Origin: Lachnospiraceae bacterium
GTDB taxonomy: Bacteria > Bacillota > Clostridia > Lachnospirales > Lachnospiraceae
Assembly: GCA_017476305.1 (NCBI GenBank)
Contig: JAFVAA010000011.1
Span: 1 to 5,556, forward strand
Direction of reading: 5' to 3'
DNA length: 5,556 bases
Of the stretch, positions 1 to 5,556 are shown in pieces. The translations under genes were made by a program, and so were the position numbers. The first letter of the stretch is position 1. Every line of letters begins with the position of its first letter. The notes beneath the pieces were generated by a model. The model did not search any database. It saw only the letters and a program-made list of their open reading frames with translations, and was not told the DNA's origin.

Positions 1-1147
1 CCCCCGCCCTGGCTGCTTCGATGGAAGCATTTAAGGACAAGAGATTGGTCTGACTTGCTATATTTTGTATTGTCTGCGTAATAGACATAGATGCCTCTAC
101 GGATTTTTCAATATCTCCTGATGCCTGAACGATCTCCGCTCCGTCATCCGTCAAGATCTGCATCTGGGCAGCCGCACCCTCTACGGTTTCTAAGATTTCC
201 GAAATCTGTTGTTTCAGGACTTCGATATCCGGCAGCATTTCCTTTTCAAATTTTTCCTGATTTTCCTTGCTCTTTGTAACATCAATGAGATTCCCCGCCA
301 TCATGGCGGGTTCTCCATCCGTACCACGGGCAAGCGTAGCTGTTGAACGATACCAGTGCCAGTTTCCATCATTATGCTTGATACGATATTCTGCATCGAA
401 TTTATATCTTCCAGCCTTATCCCCTAACAATTTTTGAAATCCATCCATCGCAGCAGGAAGGTCATCCTCATGAATCCTTGATACCCACGAGCTCATAAGG
501 TCAGGAAAATCCGATTCCTTTTTAAATCCCAGAATTTCCCGAAAGCGGTCCGAATACTCTACAACCGGATCTTCGCTGCCAGCTGTAGCAATCATGTCCC
601 TGTACCATGCGCCCTCCATCCGCATCGTTTCTGTCACTTCCTCGCGCTTTTGAAATCTGTCTAATGCAGCAGCAATCTCTTTCTGCTCCGTAAGATCGTG
701 AAATCCACCGAGGAAGATACGCGGAGAGCCGTCGGTATTTCTTAAGCAATCACCTACTGCGTGAAACCATTTATACTCTTTGCCAACCTTCAGGCGATAT
801 TCGACATCATATTTTGTCCGGCCACTTGTATCCGCCTGAGCAGCTCCGAATACCGCAAACACTCTCTCAATATCATCCGGATGCATATATTTCGGTAATG
901 CATCCATGGAATCCGGCAGTTCTTCCATTGTCACATGGAGCATTTTTCTAAATTCATCAGAATAGCGTACTGAAGTTTCTCCATTGTCATCATAAAATGC
1001 CATCCATAAACCGCAATGGAGCATATTGTTCATCATTTTCATTTGGTCTGACAAATCCCTCTTTTCCGCTGTTTCCTGAACTAATTCCGTCTCCAGTTCC
1101 CTGATTTTTTCCTCCAATACCTTTTCCCTGTCGTTCTTTTTAAACAT
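1..1147 (-). CDS. Soluble double-PAS methyl-accepting chemotaxis-type receptor (3' end outside window)
   Basis: Reading from the ATG at 1147, 382 codons stay open to the window edge, so the C-terminus is missing. No membrane segment or signal peptide is visible, so the protein should be cytoplasmic. Residues 5-40 look like a coiled coil. Two PAS_3-type PAS/PAC units follow. The first is about 43-157, with HPDDIERV at 89-96, the PAC core DVEYRLK at 114-120 and GGFHDLTEQKE at 147-157. The second is about 178-295, with IHEDDL at 225-230, DAEYRIKHNDG at 251-261, WHWYRSTA at 263-270 and GNLIDVTKSKE at 285-295. A helical stretch then leads into the receptor hairpin tip [17 protein letters not shown] (366-382), which contacts CheA and CheW in chemoreceptors. 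An AGGAG about 10 nt upstream (plus strand 1158-1162) supports the start. It lies 45 nt downstream of the membrane receptor and is probably its operon partner. The ligand or cofactor of the PAS domains cannot be read from sequence; redox, oxygen or a small metabolite are all possible. Confidence 0.93.
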   Translation of the reverse strand, partial: MFKKNDREKVLEEKIRELETELVQETAEKRDLSDQMKMMNNMLHCGLWMAFYDDNGETSVRYSDEFRKMLHVTMEELPDSMDALPKYMHPDDIERVFAVFGAAQADTSGRTKYDVEYRLKVGKEYKWFHAVGDCLRNTDGSPRIFLGGFHDLTEQKEIAAALDRFQKREEVTETMRMEGAWYRDMIATAGSEDPVVEYSDRFREILGFKKESDFPDLMSSWVSRIHEDDLPAAMDGFQKLLGDKAGRYKFDAEYRIKHNDGNWHWYRSTATLARGTDGEPAMMAGNLIDVTKSKENQEKFEKEMLPDIEVLKQQISEILETVEGAAAQMQILTDDGAEIVQASGDIEKSVEASMSITQTIQNIASQTNLLSLNASIEAARAG

Positions 1148-1192
1148 ACCTCTGTGTCTCCTTTCTCTGTATATCCTGCCCTGTACTTCATT

Positions 1193-3184
1193 TTACACTG
1201 CAAAGCTGTCCACCTTCGACTTTAGCGAAGAAATACTAAACATTACCTCTTCCGTACCATTCGATACATTTGCCCCAGTGCAGACAATTTCCTGTAAGCT
1301 GTCATTGACGGAATTTACTGCTTCACTCAGTCCGGTCTGTGCATCTTTTATGGTCTCAACCGTATCTGTAATATTTACTACAGATATCGATAACTCCTCT
1401 GCCGCTGCTCCGATTTCCCTGCTGATCTTTGCATAGTATCCCGTATCCCTGTTATATTCTCCCGCAAGCTGTTCTAACTCTTCATAATCCTTTAAGACTG
1501 TCGTATCAATAAATTTTAAAATATCTGTACTTTCCTTTGAAAGCTGTTCCACGTTTTTCAAAACTTTTGAAGTCAAATCATTTACCTTGTCAATTTCATT
1601 TGTGGTATTCTGGCTAAGCTGCCCGATTTCTGTCGCCACGACGGCAAAGCCTTTTCCTGCTTCCCCTGCACGAGCCGCCTCTATGGAAGCGTTCAGTGCC
1701 AAGAGATTCGTCTGTTCTGCAATCGCCTGGATTGCTTCCGAAACCCCTACAATATCTTCAATCACTCTGGAGCCGTTAATTGCTTCCCTCAACTTTTCCC
1801 TGCTTTCCTCTGCCACCTTTACGGCATTGTTTTTATTCTCAATGATAGATACTGCCATCTCACCAACTCTCACCTGTGTATCACCGGCTCTCTCTGACAT
1901 TTCCTGTGCATCCTTTGCCAGATTATCTACTGCTGCAGATACCCCACTACAAGTGTCGCTGATATGCTCTATGCTATGTGACTGTTCTTCCACGCTTGCA
2001 CCCGTCTCCTGCATTGCGGCACTGATCAGGGTGATGTGGTCGCTCATCTCACTGATATTCTGGTTTGTGTTTGACATCTGTTCTTCGATAAATGCAGATT
2101 CTTCCTGTGTCTTTTTGATGGTTCCAATAAACTGTTCCTCTAAGGTTCGAATCAGATCATGGATTTCTTCTACCTCTTTTTTCCGGATCTTTCCATCTTC
2201 AGAGGCTACGATCTTTTCTTTGATAAACCGTTTCATCTCATCCATTGGTGATAATTGCTTTTTGATCAAAAGCCGCATAATGATCACAACTGCCAAAATG
2301 CTGATCAGGATAAATAGAACACACAGAACAATCAAAGTATTTAATGCACCTACCACTTTTTTCTGTGGCACCATAATGCCAAACACCCAACCGCAGCTTC
2401 CAATGACCGCAGAGGAAAAATAGCCTCTTTTACCATCATAATCCTTTCCCTGGATTACTTTCTTCCCCGGTGACTCTGTTAAAGAGGAAAGTCCAGGCAT
2501 CACTTCGTTTACTGCTACTGCTGTATCTTCTCCCGGCATATATGCTTCATTTGGATGACTGACATAATTTCCGCCGGCATCCACTAAAAATCCGTAAGCC
2601 CCACTCTTTTCTGTAACAGAGGAAACCACTTCATTAATAGTATTCAATGTATAGTCTGCTCCTACGACTGCAAAAAGTTCTCCATCTATGTAAATCGGCG
2701 ATGCCACTGTAACACACATTCCGCCAATCAATACATCCATATAAGGATCTGTCACTATGGTTTCTTTTTCCGCCTCTGCCTTCTGATACCAGCCCCTCTG
2801 CGTCGGATCATATCCTTCCGGTATCGTCGCATCCGGGCTTGACTGTATAAACGCTTTCCCGGAAGTTCCTATGTAAAGATTTAAAAGTTCATCCCTGCCA
2901 TCTGCAAATCTTTTTACGATAGCAAGCATCTGGTCGTTTGATGGTGTTTTTTCTCCCAGACTTAAAACACTGTCCCTCACTCCTTCTGTCATTGTTTTTT
3001 CTGCTGTCAGCCATGTATTGATCTGCTCTGCATAGCGGGCTGCTTCAGTGTTTAGCTGTTCTTCGGAATGGGAAACCAGACTGTTCCCTGATACTAAGAC
3101 AGATGCTGTTCCAAGCAGAATAATGACTACGGTCACTACAATACTGACCACGGTTGTCAAGGTACCTTTAATTGTCTTAAACAT
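1193..3184 (-). CDS. Membrane methyl-accepting chemotaxis protein with dCache_1 ligand-binding domain, predicted amino-acid sensor
   Basis: A 663-residue chemoreceptor of full normal length. Segments: a short cytoplasmic N-terminus; TM1 about 8-32; an extracellular double-Cache domain about 36-275; TM2 about 283-304; a HAMP-like linker about 305-355 with its conserved proline at 313; then a long helical signalling domain about 370-663. The hairpin tip is [18 protein letters not shown] (490-507), followed by [11 protein letters not shown] (510-520). Candidate methylation segments are around [11 protein letters not shown] (391-401) and [10 protein letters not shown] (592-601). There is no CheR-docking pentapeptide at the C-terminus (ends KVDSFAV). 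In the membrane-distal Cache module, Y125, R130, W132, Y133, Y148, D150 and D177 match the spacing of the amino-acid-binding motif known from PctA-like receptors. The start at 3184 is chosen because GGAGG sits 8 nt upstream. A longer open frame reaches 3301 but would run 47 nt into the phosphatase gene and puts a non-signal-like extension before TM1. It should feed CheA/CheW at the cell pole. Confidence 0.95.
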   Translation of the reverse strand: MFKTIKGTLTTVVSIVVTVVIILLGTASVLVSGNSLVSHSEEQLNTEAARYAEQINTWLTAEKTMTEGVRDSVLSLGEKTPSNDQMLAIVKRFADGRDELLNLYIGTSGKAFIQSSPDATIPEGYDPTQRGWYQKAEAEKETIVTDPYMDVLIGGMCVTVASPIYIDGELFAVVGADYTLNTINEVVSSVTEKSGAYGFLVDAGGNYVSHPNEAYMPGEDTAVAVNEVMPGLSSLTESPGKKVIQGKDYDGKRGYFSSAVIGSCGWVFGIMVPQKKVVGALNTLIVLCVLFILISILAVVIIMRLLIKKQLSPMDEMKRFIKEKIVASEDGKIRKKEVEEIHDLIRTLEEQFIGTIKKTQEESAFIEEQMSNTNQNISEMSDHITLISAAMQETGASVEEQSHSIEHISDTCSGVSAAVDNLAKDAQEMSERAGDTQVRVGEMAVSIIENKNNAVKVAEESREKLREAINGSRVIEDIVGVSEAIQAIAEQTNLLALNASIEAARAGEAGKGFAVVATEIGQLSQNTTNEIDKVNDLTSKVLKNVEQLSKESTDILKFIDTTVLKDYEELEQLAGEYNRDTGYYAKISREIGAAAEELSISVVNITDTVETIKDAQTGLSEAVNSVNDSLQEIVCTGANVSNGTEEVMFSISSLKSKVDSFAV

Positions 3185-3192
3185 AATGTTTT

Positions 3193-3197
3193 CCTCC
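3193..3197 (-). promoter_or_regulatory. Shine-Dalgarno GGAGG deciding the start of the Cache receptor
   Basis: On the minus strand GGAGG lies 8 nt before the ATG at 3184, an ideal distance. An in-frame ATG at 3199 overlaps this site and has no comparable site of its own. This fixes the start at 3184 and gives a protein beginning MFKTIKGTL, immediately followed by TM1. Confidence 0.85.
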
Positions 3198-3254
3198 ATA
3201 AATGTCAGTATATTTGCTGTTTCATATTGACTGCACATATTGTCTGGTATCCTG

Positions 3255-3722
3255 TCACTCCTGCGATAATGCCAGATATACATCCATCCCGCCGCCCTCA
3301 AAGATCATCGGCACGCATAATGCCTTTGCTTCTCCGCCTCCGGTGTCCGTATCCCCGCTTGAGAGCCGGGGCGGTGTAATGTCTGTCAATATCCCCGCAT
3401 TGGAGAGCAGCGTGGAGGCATTCCCAAGTATCATATTTCCCAGCTCACATATCGCACTGGATGCCAGTTCATCCATCGCTGTTATTTCCCTCATGCACAT
3501 CTTTGATGCTATGGCACATGCCTGTCCTTCGGTCATGCCGAGGAACACACGCCCCTGCACCTCACCGGTCACTCCCAGCGTGATCACCCAATCTTCTTTG
3601 CGAAACGTTGTGTCGCGCAGAACCGGCTTTGCCATACTCACTTCCGCAGAACACACTTCCTGCAGCAGCTTTTTGGAAGCCATCAGAAACGGATTCACGA
3701 TTTCCGCCCGTATTGGTGCCAT
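3255..3722 (-). CDS. cheX: CheX-like chemotaxis phosphatase (CheC/CheX/FliY family)
   Basis: A 155-residue protein of normal CheX length. CheX-type proteins dephosphorylate CheY-P in the cytoplasm and so reset the flagellar response. The family signature is the helix [18 protein letters not shown] (83-100): the catalytic pair is E93 and N96 (E-x2-N), with S89 four residues before the Glu as in the [D/S]-x3-E-x2-N pattern, and a proline pair at 117-118 about 22 residues after the Asn. Only one such motif is present, which fits CheX rather than the two-site CheC, and there is no FliN-like C-terminal domain as in FliY. The N-terminal [14 protein letters not shown] (10-23) is also typical. The start at 3722 is favoured by AAGGA 10 nt upstream, and an in-frame TGA just before the ATG blocks extension. 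It is the first gene of the minus-strand cluster, 70 nt before the receptor gene, with no terminator between. Confidence 0.9.
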   Translation of the reverse strand: MAPIRAEIVNPFLMASKKLLQEVCSAEVSMAKPVLRDTTFRKEDWVITLGVTGEVQGRVFLGMTEGQACAIASKMCMREITAMDELASSAICELGNMILGNASTLLSNAGILTDITPPRLSSGDTDTGGGEAKALCVPMIFEGGGMDVYLALSQE

Positions 3723-3969
3723 AATTCATAAGTCCTTTCTCCATTGATTTTTCGCCCTGTCCATTGCCATTCTTCATGTATCCTCCACATAATCAGACGA
3801 AAAACTTTGCAACTGCACCCTCAAACTGACCGGAAGTGTCCAGTATAATGCCTGATTATCCAAATGCCAGCTCAGAATTTGCTCGATCTCCTGTAGATTC
3901 GCCCTTTCATGCCAGATGCTAAACTGTCAATCTTCTTTCTCTGCACACCCTATGCCAGCATTTTGTATG
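3723..3969 (-). promoter_or_regulatory. Long 5' leader of the chemosensory operon
   Basis: If the minus-strand promoter at 3970-4000 is used, the transcript carries about 240 nt before the cheX start. I recognise no known riboswitch here. A possible long-range pairing is ATAATCAG at 3788-3795 with CTGATTAT at 3852-3859 (plus-strand coordinates). The only protein-like content is an unstarted 50-codon reading frame, listed separately. Confidence 0.4.
3774..3926 (-). other. Unstarted 50-codon open frame in the cheX leader, possible gene remnant
   Basis: Between an in-frame TGA at 3929-3927 and the TGA at 3776-3774 there are 50 sense codons. They read like a protein: IWHERANLQEIEQILSWHLD at frame residues 4-23, later LYWTLPVSLRVQLQSFSSDY. 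There is no ATG, GTG or TTG near its 5' end. The same frame upstream of the TGA has 15 codons from an ATG at 3974, but that ATG lies inside the -10 box. I do not recognise the product. A chance open frame of this length is not rare, so this may be a remnant or nothing. Confidence 0.2.
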
Positions 3970-4000
3970 AGCATACCATGTCCACTAGTGGACAAGTCAA
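3970..4000 (-). promoter_or_regulatory. MerR-type promoter toward cheX and the receptors
   Basis: On the minus strand TTGACT (4000-3995) is followed by a 19-bp spacer (3994-3976) and TATGCT (3975-3970). A consensus-like -35 with an over-long 19-bp spacer holding a dyad is the classic layout of promoters activated by MerR-family proteins, which twist the DNA to realign the two boxes. It points to the chemosensory genes about 250 nt away. Seen: boxes, spacing and dyad. Inferred: activation by the adjacent regulator. Confidence 0.75.
3979..3994. promoter_or_regulatory. Perfect 16-bp palindromic operator (left)
   Basis: TGTCCACTAGTGGACA is identical to its own reverse complement. It sits wholly inside the spacer of the minus-strand promoter, directly abutting the -35 box. 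Position and symmetry fit a dimeric MerR-family binding site. Confidence 0.75.
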
Positions 4001-4028
4001 GCAGATTTAACTACTTTTTTAATTTTGC

Positions 4029-4059
4029 TTGACTTGTCCATATGTGGATATGTTATAAT
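4029..4059 (+). promoter_or_regulatory. MerR-type promoter of the regulator gene
   Basis: TTGACT (4029-4034), a 19-bp spacer (4035-4053) and a perfect TATAAT (4054-4059) point to the merR-like gene. Transcription should start near 4066, giving a leader of about 165 nt. The spacer length and internal dyad suggest autoregulation by the encoded protein. Confidence 0.8.
4035..4050. promoter_or_regulatory. Imperfect dyad operator (right)
   Basis: TGTCCATATGTGGATA pairs at 6 of 8 dyad positions and abuts the -35 box, just as the left operator does on the other strand. It looks like a weaker copy of the perfect left palindrome, which would allow different occupancy of the two promoters. Confidence 0.7.
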
Positions 4060-4229
4060 TTGCTTAGAGAATCAGATACCTAAGACACAAAACAATGGCA
4101 TACTTTAATGGCATCTGGCTTTCTCACATTTCATATTGTATAGAAGCACAGACAAGCAACCAATATGTAAACAAATTCAAAAAAGTGCTATGTACTTTAG
4201 TGCTATGCATATAATGGAGAAATAATGTT
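4060..4229 (+). promoter_or_regulatory. Untranslated leader of the MerR-family gene
   Basis: This AT-rich stretch between the -10 box and the start codon holds no ORF of note and no riboswitch that I recognise. It contains a 9-bp direct repeat, AGTGCTATG, at 4184-4192 and 4199-4207 (15-bp period). The ribosome binding site is GGAGA at 4215-4219, 10 nt before the ATG. Confidence 0.5.
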
Positions 4230-5093
4230 ATGGAGAAAAAAATAGAAACTCATATTCCAGCCGGTCAGAATCAAAAAAAATTTACCACAGAGAATGAACG
4301 GCTCTATACCAGCAATGAAGTTGCAAAGATATGTAAGATAGGGCGCACCACCCTGCTCCGTATGGAGGAGTGCGGTTATGATAAAGCCAGATACATAGAT
4401 TCCAAGAATGGATACCGCTACTACGATCTCATTAATATTCATAAAATCATGATGTATGAGATGTTACAGAAAATGGGGCTGTCCGTTACTGAAATATCCG
4501 CTTATTACCGACACGAGTTAGAGCCGGAGGCATTTTTAGAGGAGTTGCACGAACGTCTTGCAATCGCCCAACGCTGTGTGGATGAATTTGAAGCGAGATT
4601 TGGTGAGCGTGAGAGCAAAGAATTTTCTTATATAGCACTGCCTGATGTAACATGCTATTGCTTTCCGTGTGATATACGCTCTCCAAAAGATCAGATAGAA
4701 TATAACTATAAAAAGCTCCAGGAAATATACAATGCCGGATACGAGCCTTTCCCGACCACTCCAATGTTCTCTATCACACCCGACTTTGAGACTATATATG
4801 ATGAAGAAAGCTATCGCTCCGACCACTCGATGATATGTTCTGCCATCTATCCTAATGAAAATCTACCTATGGAGAATGTAGTACATTTTAAGTCCAAGAC
4901 GGCTTTCTCCCTGTTATATCACGGTAATTCTGATGAAATTATGAGCACAGGCGGCAAACTGCTACTCGACGAGATGAAAAAACGAAAGCTGACACCCGCT
5001 GGTCCGCTCTATGGAATATGCATATTAGGTCCTTTCTTTGGAACGGATATCGACCCACAGGATTATGTCTTCCGTTGGGCAATCCCAATATAA
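4230..5093 (+). CDS. MerR-family transcriptional regulator with GyrI-like effector-binding domain (BmrR-like)
   Basis: A 287-residue cytoplasmic DNA-binding regulator. The winged helix-turn-helix is at about 26-92: YTSNEVAKICKIGRTTLLRM (26-45), wing residues YIDSKNGYRYYD (55-66), and LQKMGLSVTEI (79-89) of the second helical pair. A helical dimerisation linker follows at about 98-128. The C-terminal part (about 131-287) resembles the GyrI-like or BmrR ligand-binding fold and ends with GPLYGICILGPFF (258-270) and DPQDYVFRWAIPI (275-287), the typical closing strand with acidic residues. Such domains bind small, often cationic or aromatic, molecules. About 25 polar residues precede the HTH, more than usual, and no later in-frame ATG offers a shorter start. 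GGAGA 10 nt upstream supports the ATG at 4230. It is divergent from the chemosensory cluster and sits beside two MerR-type operators, so it probably regulates itself and that cluster. The ligand is unknown; a lost or distant efflux target is an alternative. Confidence 0.92.
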   Translation: MEKKIETHIPAGQNQKKFTTENERLYTSNEVAKICKIGRTTLLRMEECGYDKARYIDSKNGYRYYDLINIHKIMMYEMLQKMGLSVTEISAYYRHELEPEAFLEELHERLAIAQRCVDEFEARFGERESKEFSYIALPDVTCYCFPCDIRSPKDQIEYNYKKLQEIYNAGYEPFPTTPMFSITPDFETIYDEESYRSDHSMICSAIYPNENLPMENVVHFKSKTAFSLLYHGNSDEIMSTGGKLLLDEMKKRKLTPAGPLYGICILGPFFGTDIDPQDYVFRWAIPI

Positions 5094-5109
5094 ATTCATC
5101 CAATCCCAC

Positions 5110-5156
5110 AAAAAGACAGACACTCTCAATATCCCATTGAGTATATCTGTCTTTTT
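5110..5156. terminator. Intrinsic terminator after the MerR-family gene
   Basis: The arms AAAAAGACAGA (5110-5120) and TCTGTCTTTTT (5146-5156) pair perfectly over 11 bp. An inner CTCAAT/ATTGAG stem (5125-5130, 5136-5141) closes a 5-nt loop. T-tracts lie on both strands, so it could stop transcription from either side. It begins 16 nt after the stop codon. Confidence 0.88.
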
Positions 5157-5351
5157 ATTATCTGCTTTTATTCCTCGCCAACTTCTCCCTATAAGGCCAT
5201 CCTTTCTTTTTTGCTCTGTTCTTCCTGTCATTTTTCTTATTCGTCATAAAATACCGCCATCTTTCATGAACAGTTCCACACTCGGATTCTCCGTGCCTGC
5301 ACCGATAACATGAAAAACCTCCTGTTTGCTCCGGAATCTTGCATACAGTTT

Positions 5352-5391
5352 TTGCCAGATTCGTAAAACGCATTGCGTTTTACACTGGCAA
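5352..5391. repeat. 40-bp imperfect inverted repeat
   Basis: The inner arms GTAAAACGCA (5363-5372) and TGCGTTTTAC (5374-5383) are perfect around a single central T. The outer arms TTGCCAG (5352-5358) and CTGGCAA (5385-5391) are also perfect, separated by a 4/1 internal loop. That gives 17 paired positions in total. Confidence 0.85.
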
Positions 5392-5428
5392 GGGAGCAGC
5401 CCCTTGAACCCCGATACCGGCAAGCCGG
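5389..5428. repeat. Two short hairpins next to the 40-bp inverted repeat
   Basis: CAAGGG (5389-5394) pairs with CCCTTG (5401-5406) around a 6-nt loop and overlaps the end of the larger inverted repeat, so the two structures are mutually exclusive at 5389-5391. CCGG (5417-5420) pairs with CCGG (5425-5428) around CAAG. Confidence 0.55.
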
Positions 5429-5461
5429 AAATATACCTCCCACATCCCCGGCTCTGAACGC

Positions 5462-5520
5462 AAAAAAAGTGCCGCCAGCCTCCACCGGACCTCCGTCCGT
5501 TAGAAACTGATAGCACCTTT
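5462..5520 (-). terminator. Possible intrinsic terminator for leftward transcription
   Basis: On the minus strand, GTGC (complement of GCAC at 5513-5516) can pair with GCAC (complement of GTGC at 5469-5472), enclosing a CGGAC/GTCCG stem (5486-5490, 5495-5499). Seven T residues follow (A-run at 5462-5468 on the plus strand). The outer stem is short with a large interior, so this is tentative. If real, it would end a gene entering from beyond the right edge. Confidence 0.35.
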
Positions 5521-5556
5521 TCTGCTTTCCAGCCGTATGATGTTATAGGAATTATA

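Larger units (their letters stand above)
3979..4050. repeat. Large inverted repeat joining the two divergent promoters
   Basis: The 25-bp arm at 3979-4003 matches the reverse complement of 4026-4050 at 21 of 25 positions. The inner 15 bp (TGGACAAGTCAAGCA against TGCTTGACTTGTCCA) are perfect. The arms contain both -35 boxes and both dyads, separated by a 22-bp AT-rich centre. The duplication makes the two promoters mirror images. Confidence 0.9.
5157..5556. other. Gene-poor region rich in inverted repeats, possible mobile-element edge
   Basis: No reading frame here has a convincing start, ribosome binding site or recognised family. Overlapping minus-strand frames between 5516 and 5158 compete with one another. 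The shortest plausible one is a 29-residue, very Lys/Arg-rich peptide (5247-5158, starting MTNKKNDRKNRAKKKG). Between about 5350 and 5500 several hairpins sit next to each other in a locally GC-richer segment. Such hairpin clusters occur near transfer origins and in the non-coding ends of integrative elements, but no integrase, relaxase or target-site duplication is visible. Confidence 0.4.

Noticed and set aside
522..749. 75-codon minus-strand frame and the plus-strand 91-279 frame
   Set aside because: Both are out-of-frame readings of the double-PAS receptor, whose own frame is open and full of PAS and receptor motifs.
1587..2423. 278-codon open frame on the plus strand
   Set aside because: It is the complement of the receptor's signalling domain. 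Its Ser/Ala/Ile/Phe-rich, low-complexity translation shows no family features, while the minus strand has clear chemoreceptor motifs throughout.
3185..3301. 39-residue N-terminal extension of the membrane receptor to an upstream ATG
   Set aside because: It would overlap the end of cheX and lacks a ribosome binding site, whereas GGAGG sits 8 nt before the ATG at 3184 and gives a normal receptor N-terminus.
3202..3747. 181-codon open frame on the plus strand
   Set aside because: Antisense to cheX, whose catalytic motif and ribosome binding site are on the other strand. The plus frame has no recognisable domain.
3562..3777. 71-codon minus-strand frame overlapping the cheX start
   Set aside because: It is out of frame with cheX and runs through its coding sequence. 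The GGAGG before its ATG is only about 4 nt away, and the product looks like a shifted translation of cheX.
4210..4215. TATAAT close to the regulator start codon as a second -10 box
   Set aside because: It overlaps the ribosome binding site region and would place the transcript start only a few bases before the ATG. No good -35 box lies at a suitable distance.
5244..5516. Minus-strand frames of 90 and 73 codons at the right end
   Set aside because: They overlap in different frames, lack ribosome binding sites, have Arg/Cys/Gly-rich translations that run through the hairpin cluster, and match no family I recognise.

Overview
The window looks like part of the chromosome of a motile Gram-positive anaerobe of the Clostridia, with Lachnospiraceae as my best guess. 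This rests on moderate GC, strong GGAGG-type ribosome binding sites, a Cache-type chemoreceptor with Firmicutes-style signalling sequence, a CheX-type phosphatase, and a BmrR-like MerR regulator. The taxonomic call is inference; no rRNA or marker gene is present.

Left two thirds (1-3722, minus strand): a compact chemosensory gene cluster read right to left. It starts with a cheX-like CheY-P phosphatase (3722-3255). After 70 nt comes a membrane chemoreceptor with an extracellular double-Cache domain (3184-1193). After 45 nt more comes a soluble chemoreceptor with two PAS domains (1147 to beyond position 1, cut by the window edge). No terminator is visible in either gap, so the three genes are probably one operon. 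The membrane receptor carries every residue of the published dCache amino-acid-binding motif at the expected spacing, so it is probably an amino-acid (or related amine) sensor.

Centre (3723-4229): a 507-nt divergent intergenic region. It holds two back-to-back promoters, each with a TTGACT -35 box, a 19-bp spacer and a good -10 box. Each spacer holds a dyad (a perfect 16-bp palindrome on the left, an imperfect copy on the right). The two promoters are arms of one large inverted repeat. The long spacer with an internal dyad is the hallmark of MerR-family promoters. One promoter points at the chemosensory genes, the other at a merR-like gene.

Right (4230-5156, plus strand): a MerR-family regulator with a C-terminal GyrI-like ligand-binding domain, followed by a clear intrinsic terminator. 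The simplest reading is that this regulator binds both operators, controls its own gene, and controls the divergent chemosensory operon. That would tie chemoreceptor and phosphatase dosage to a small-molecule ligand.

Right end (5157-5556): 400 nt without a convincing gene but with a cluster of inverted repeats (one of 40 bp) and a possible terminator. It may be the edge or remnant of a mobile element.
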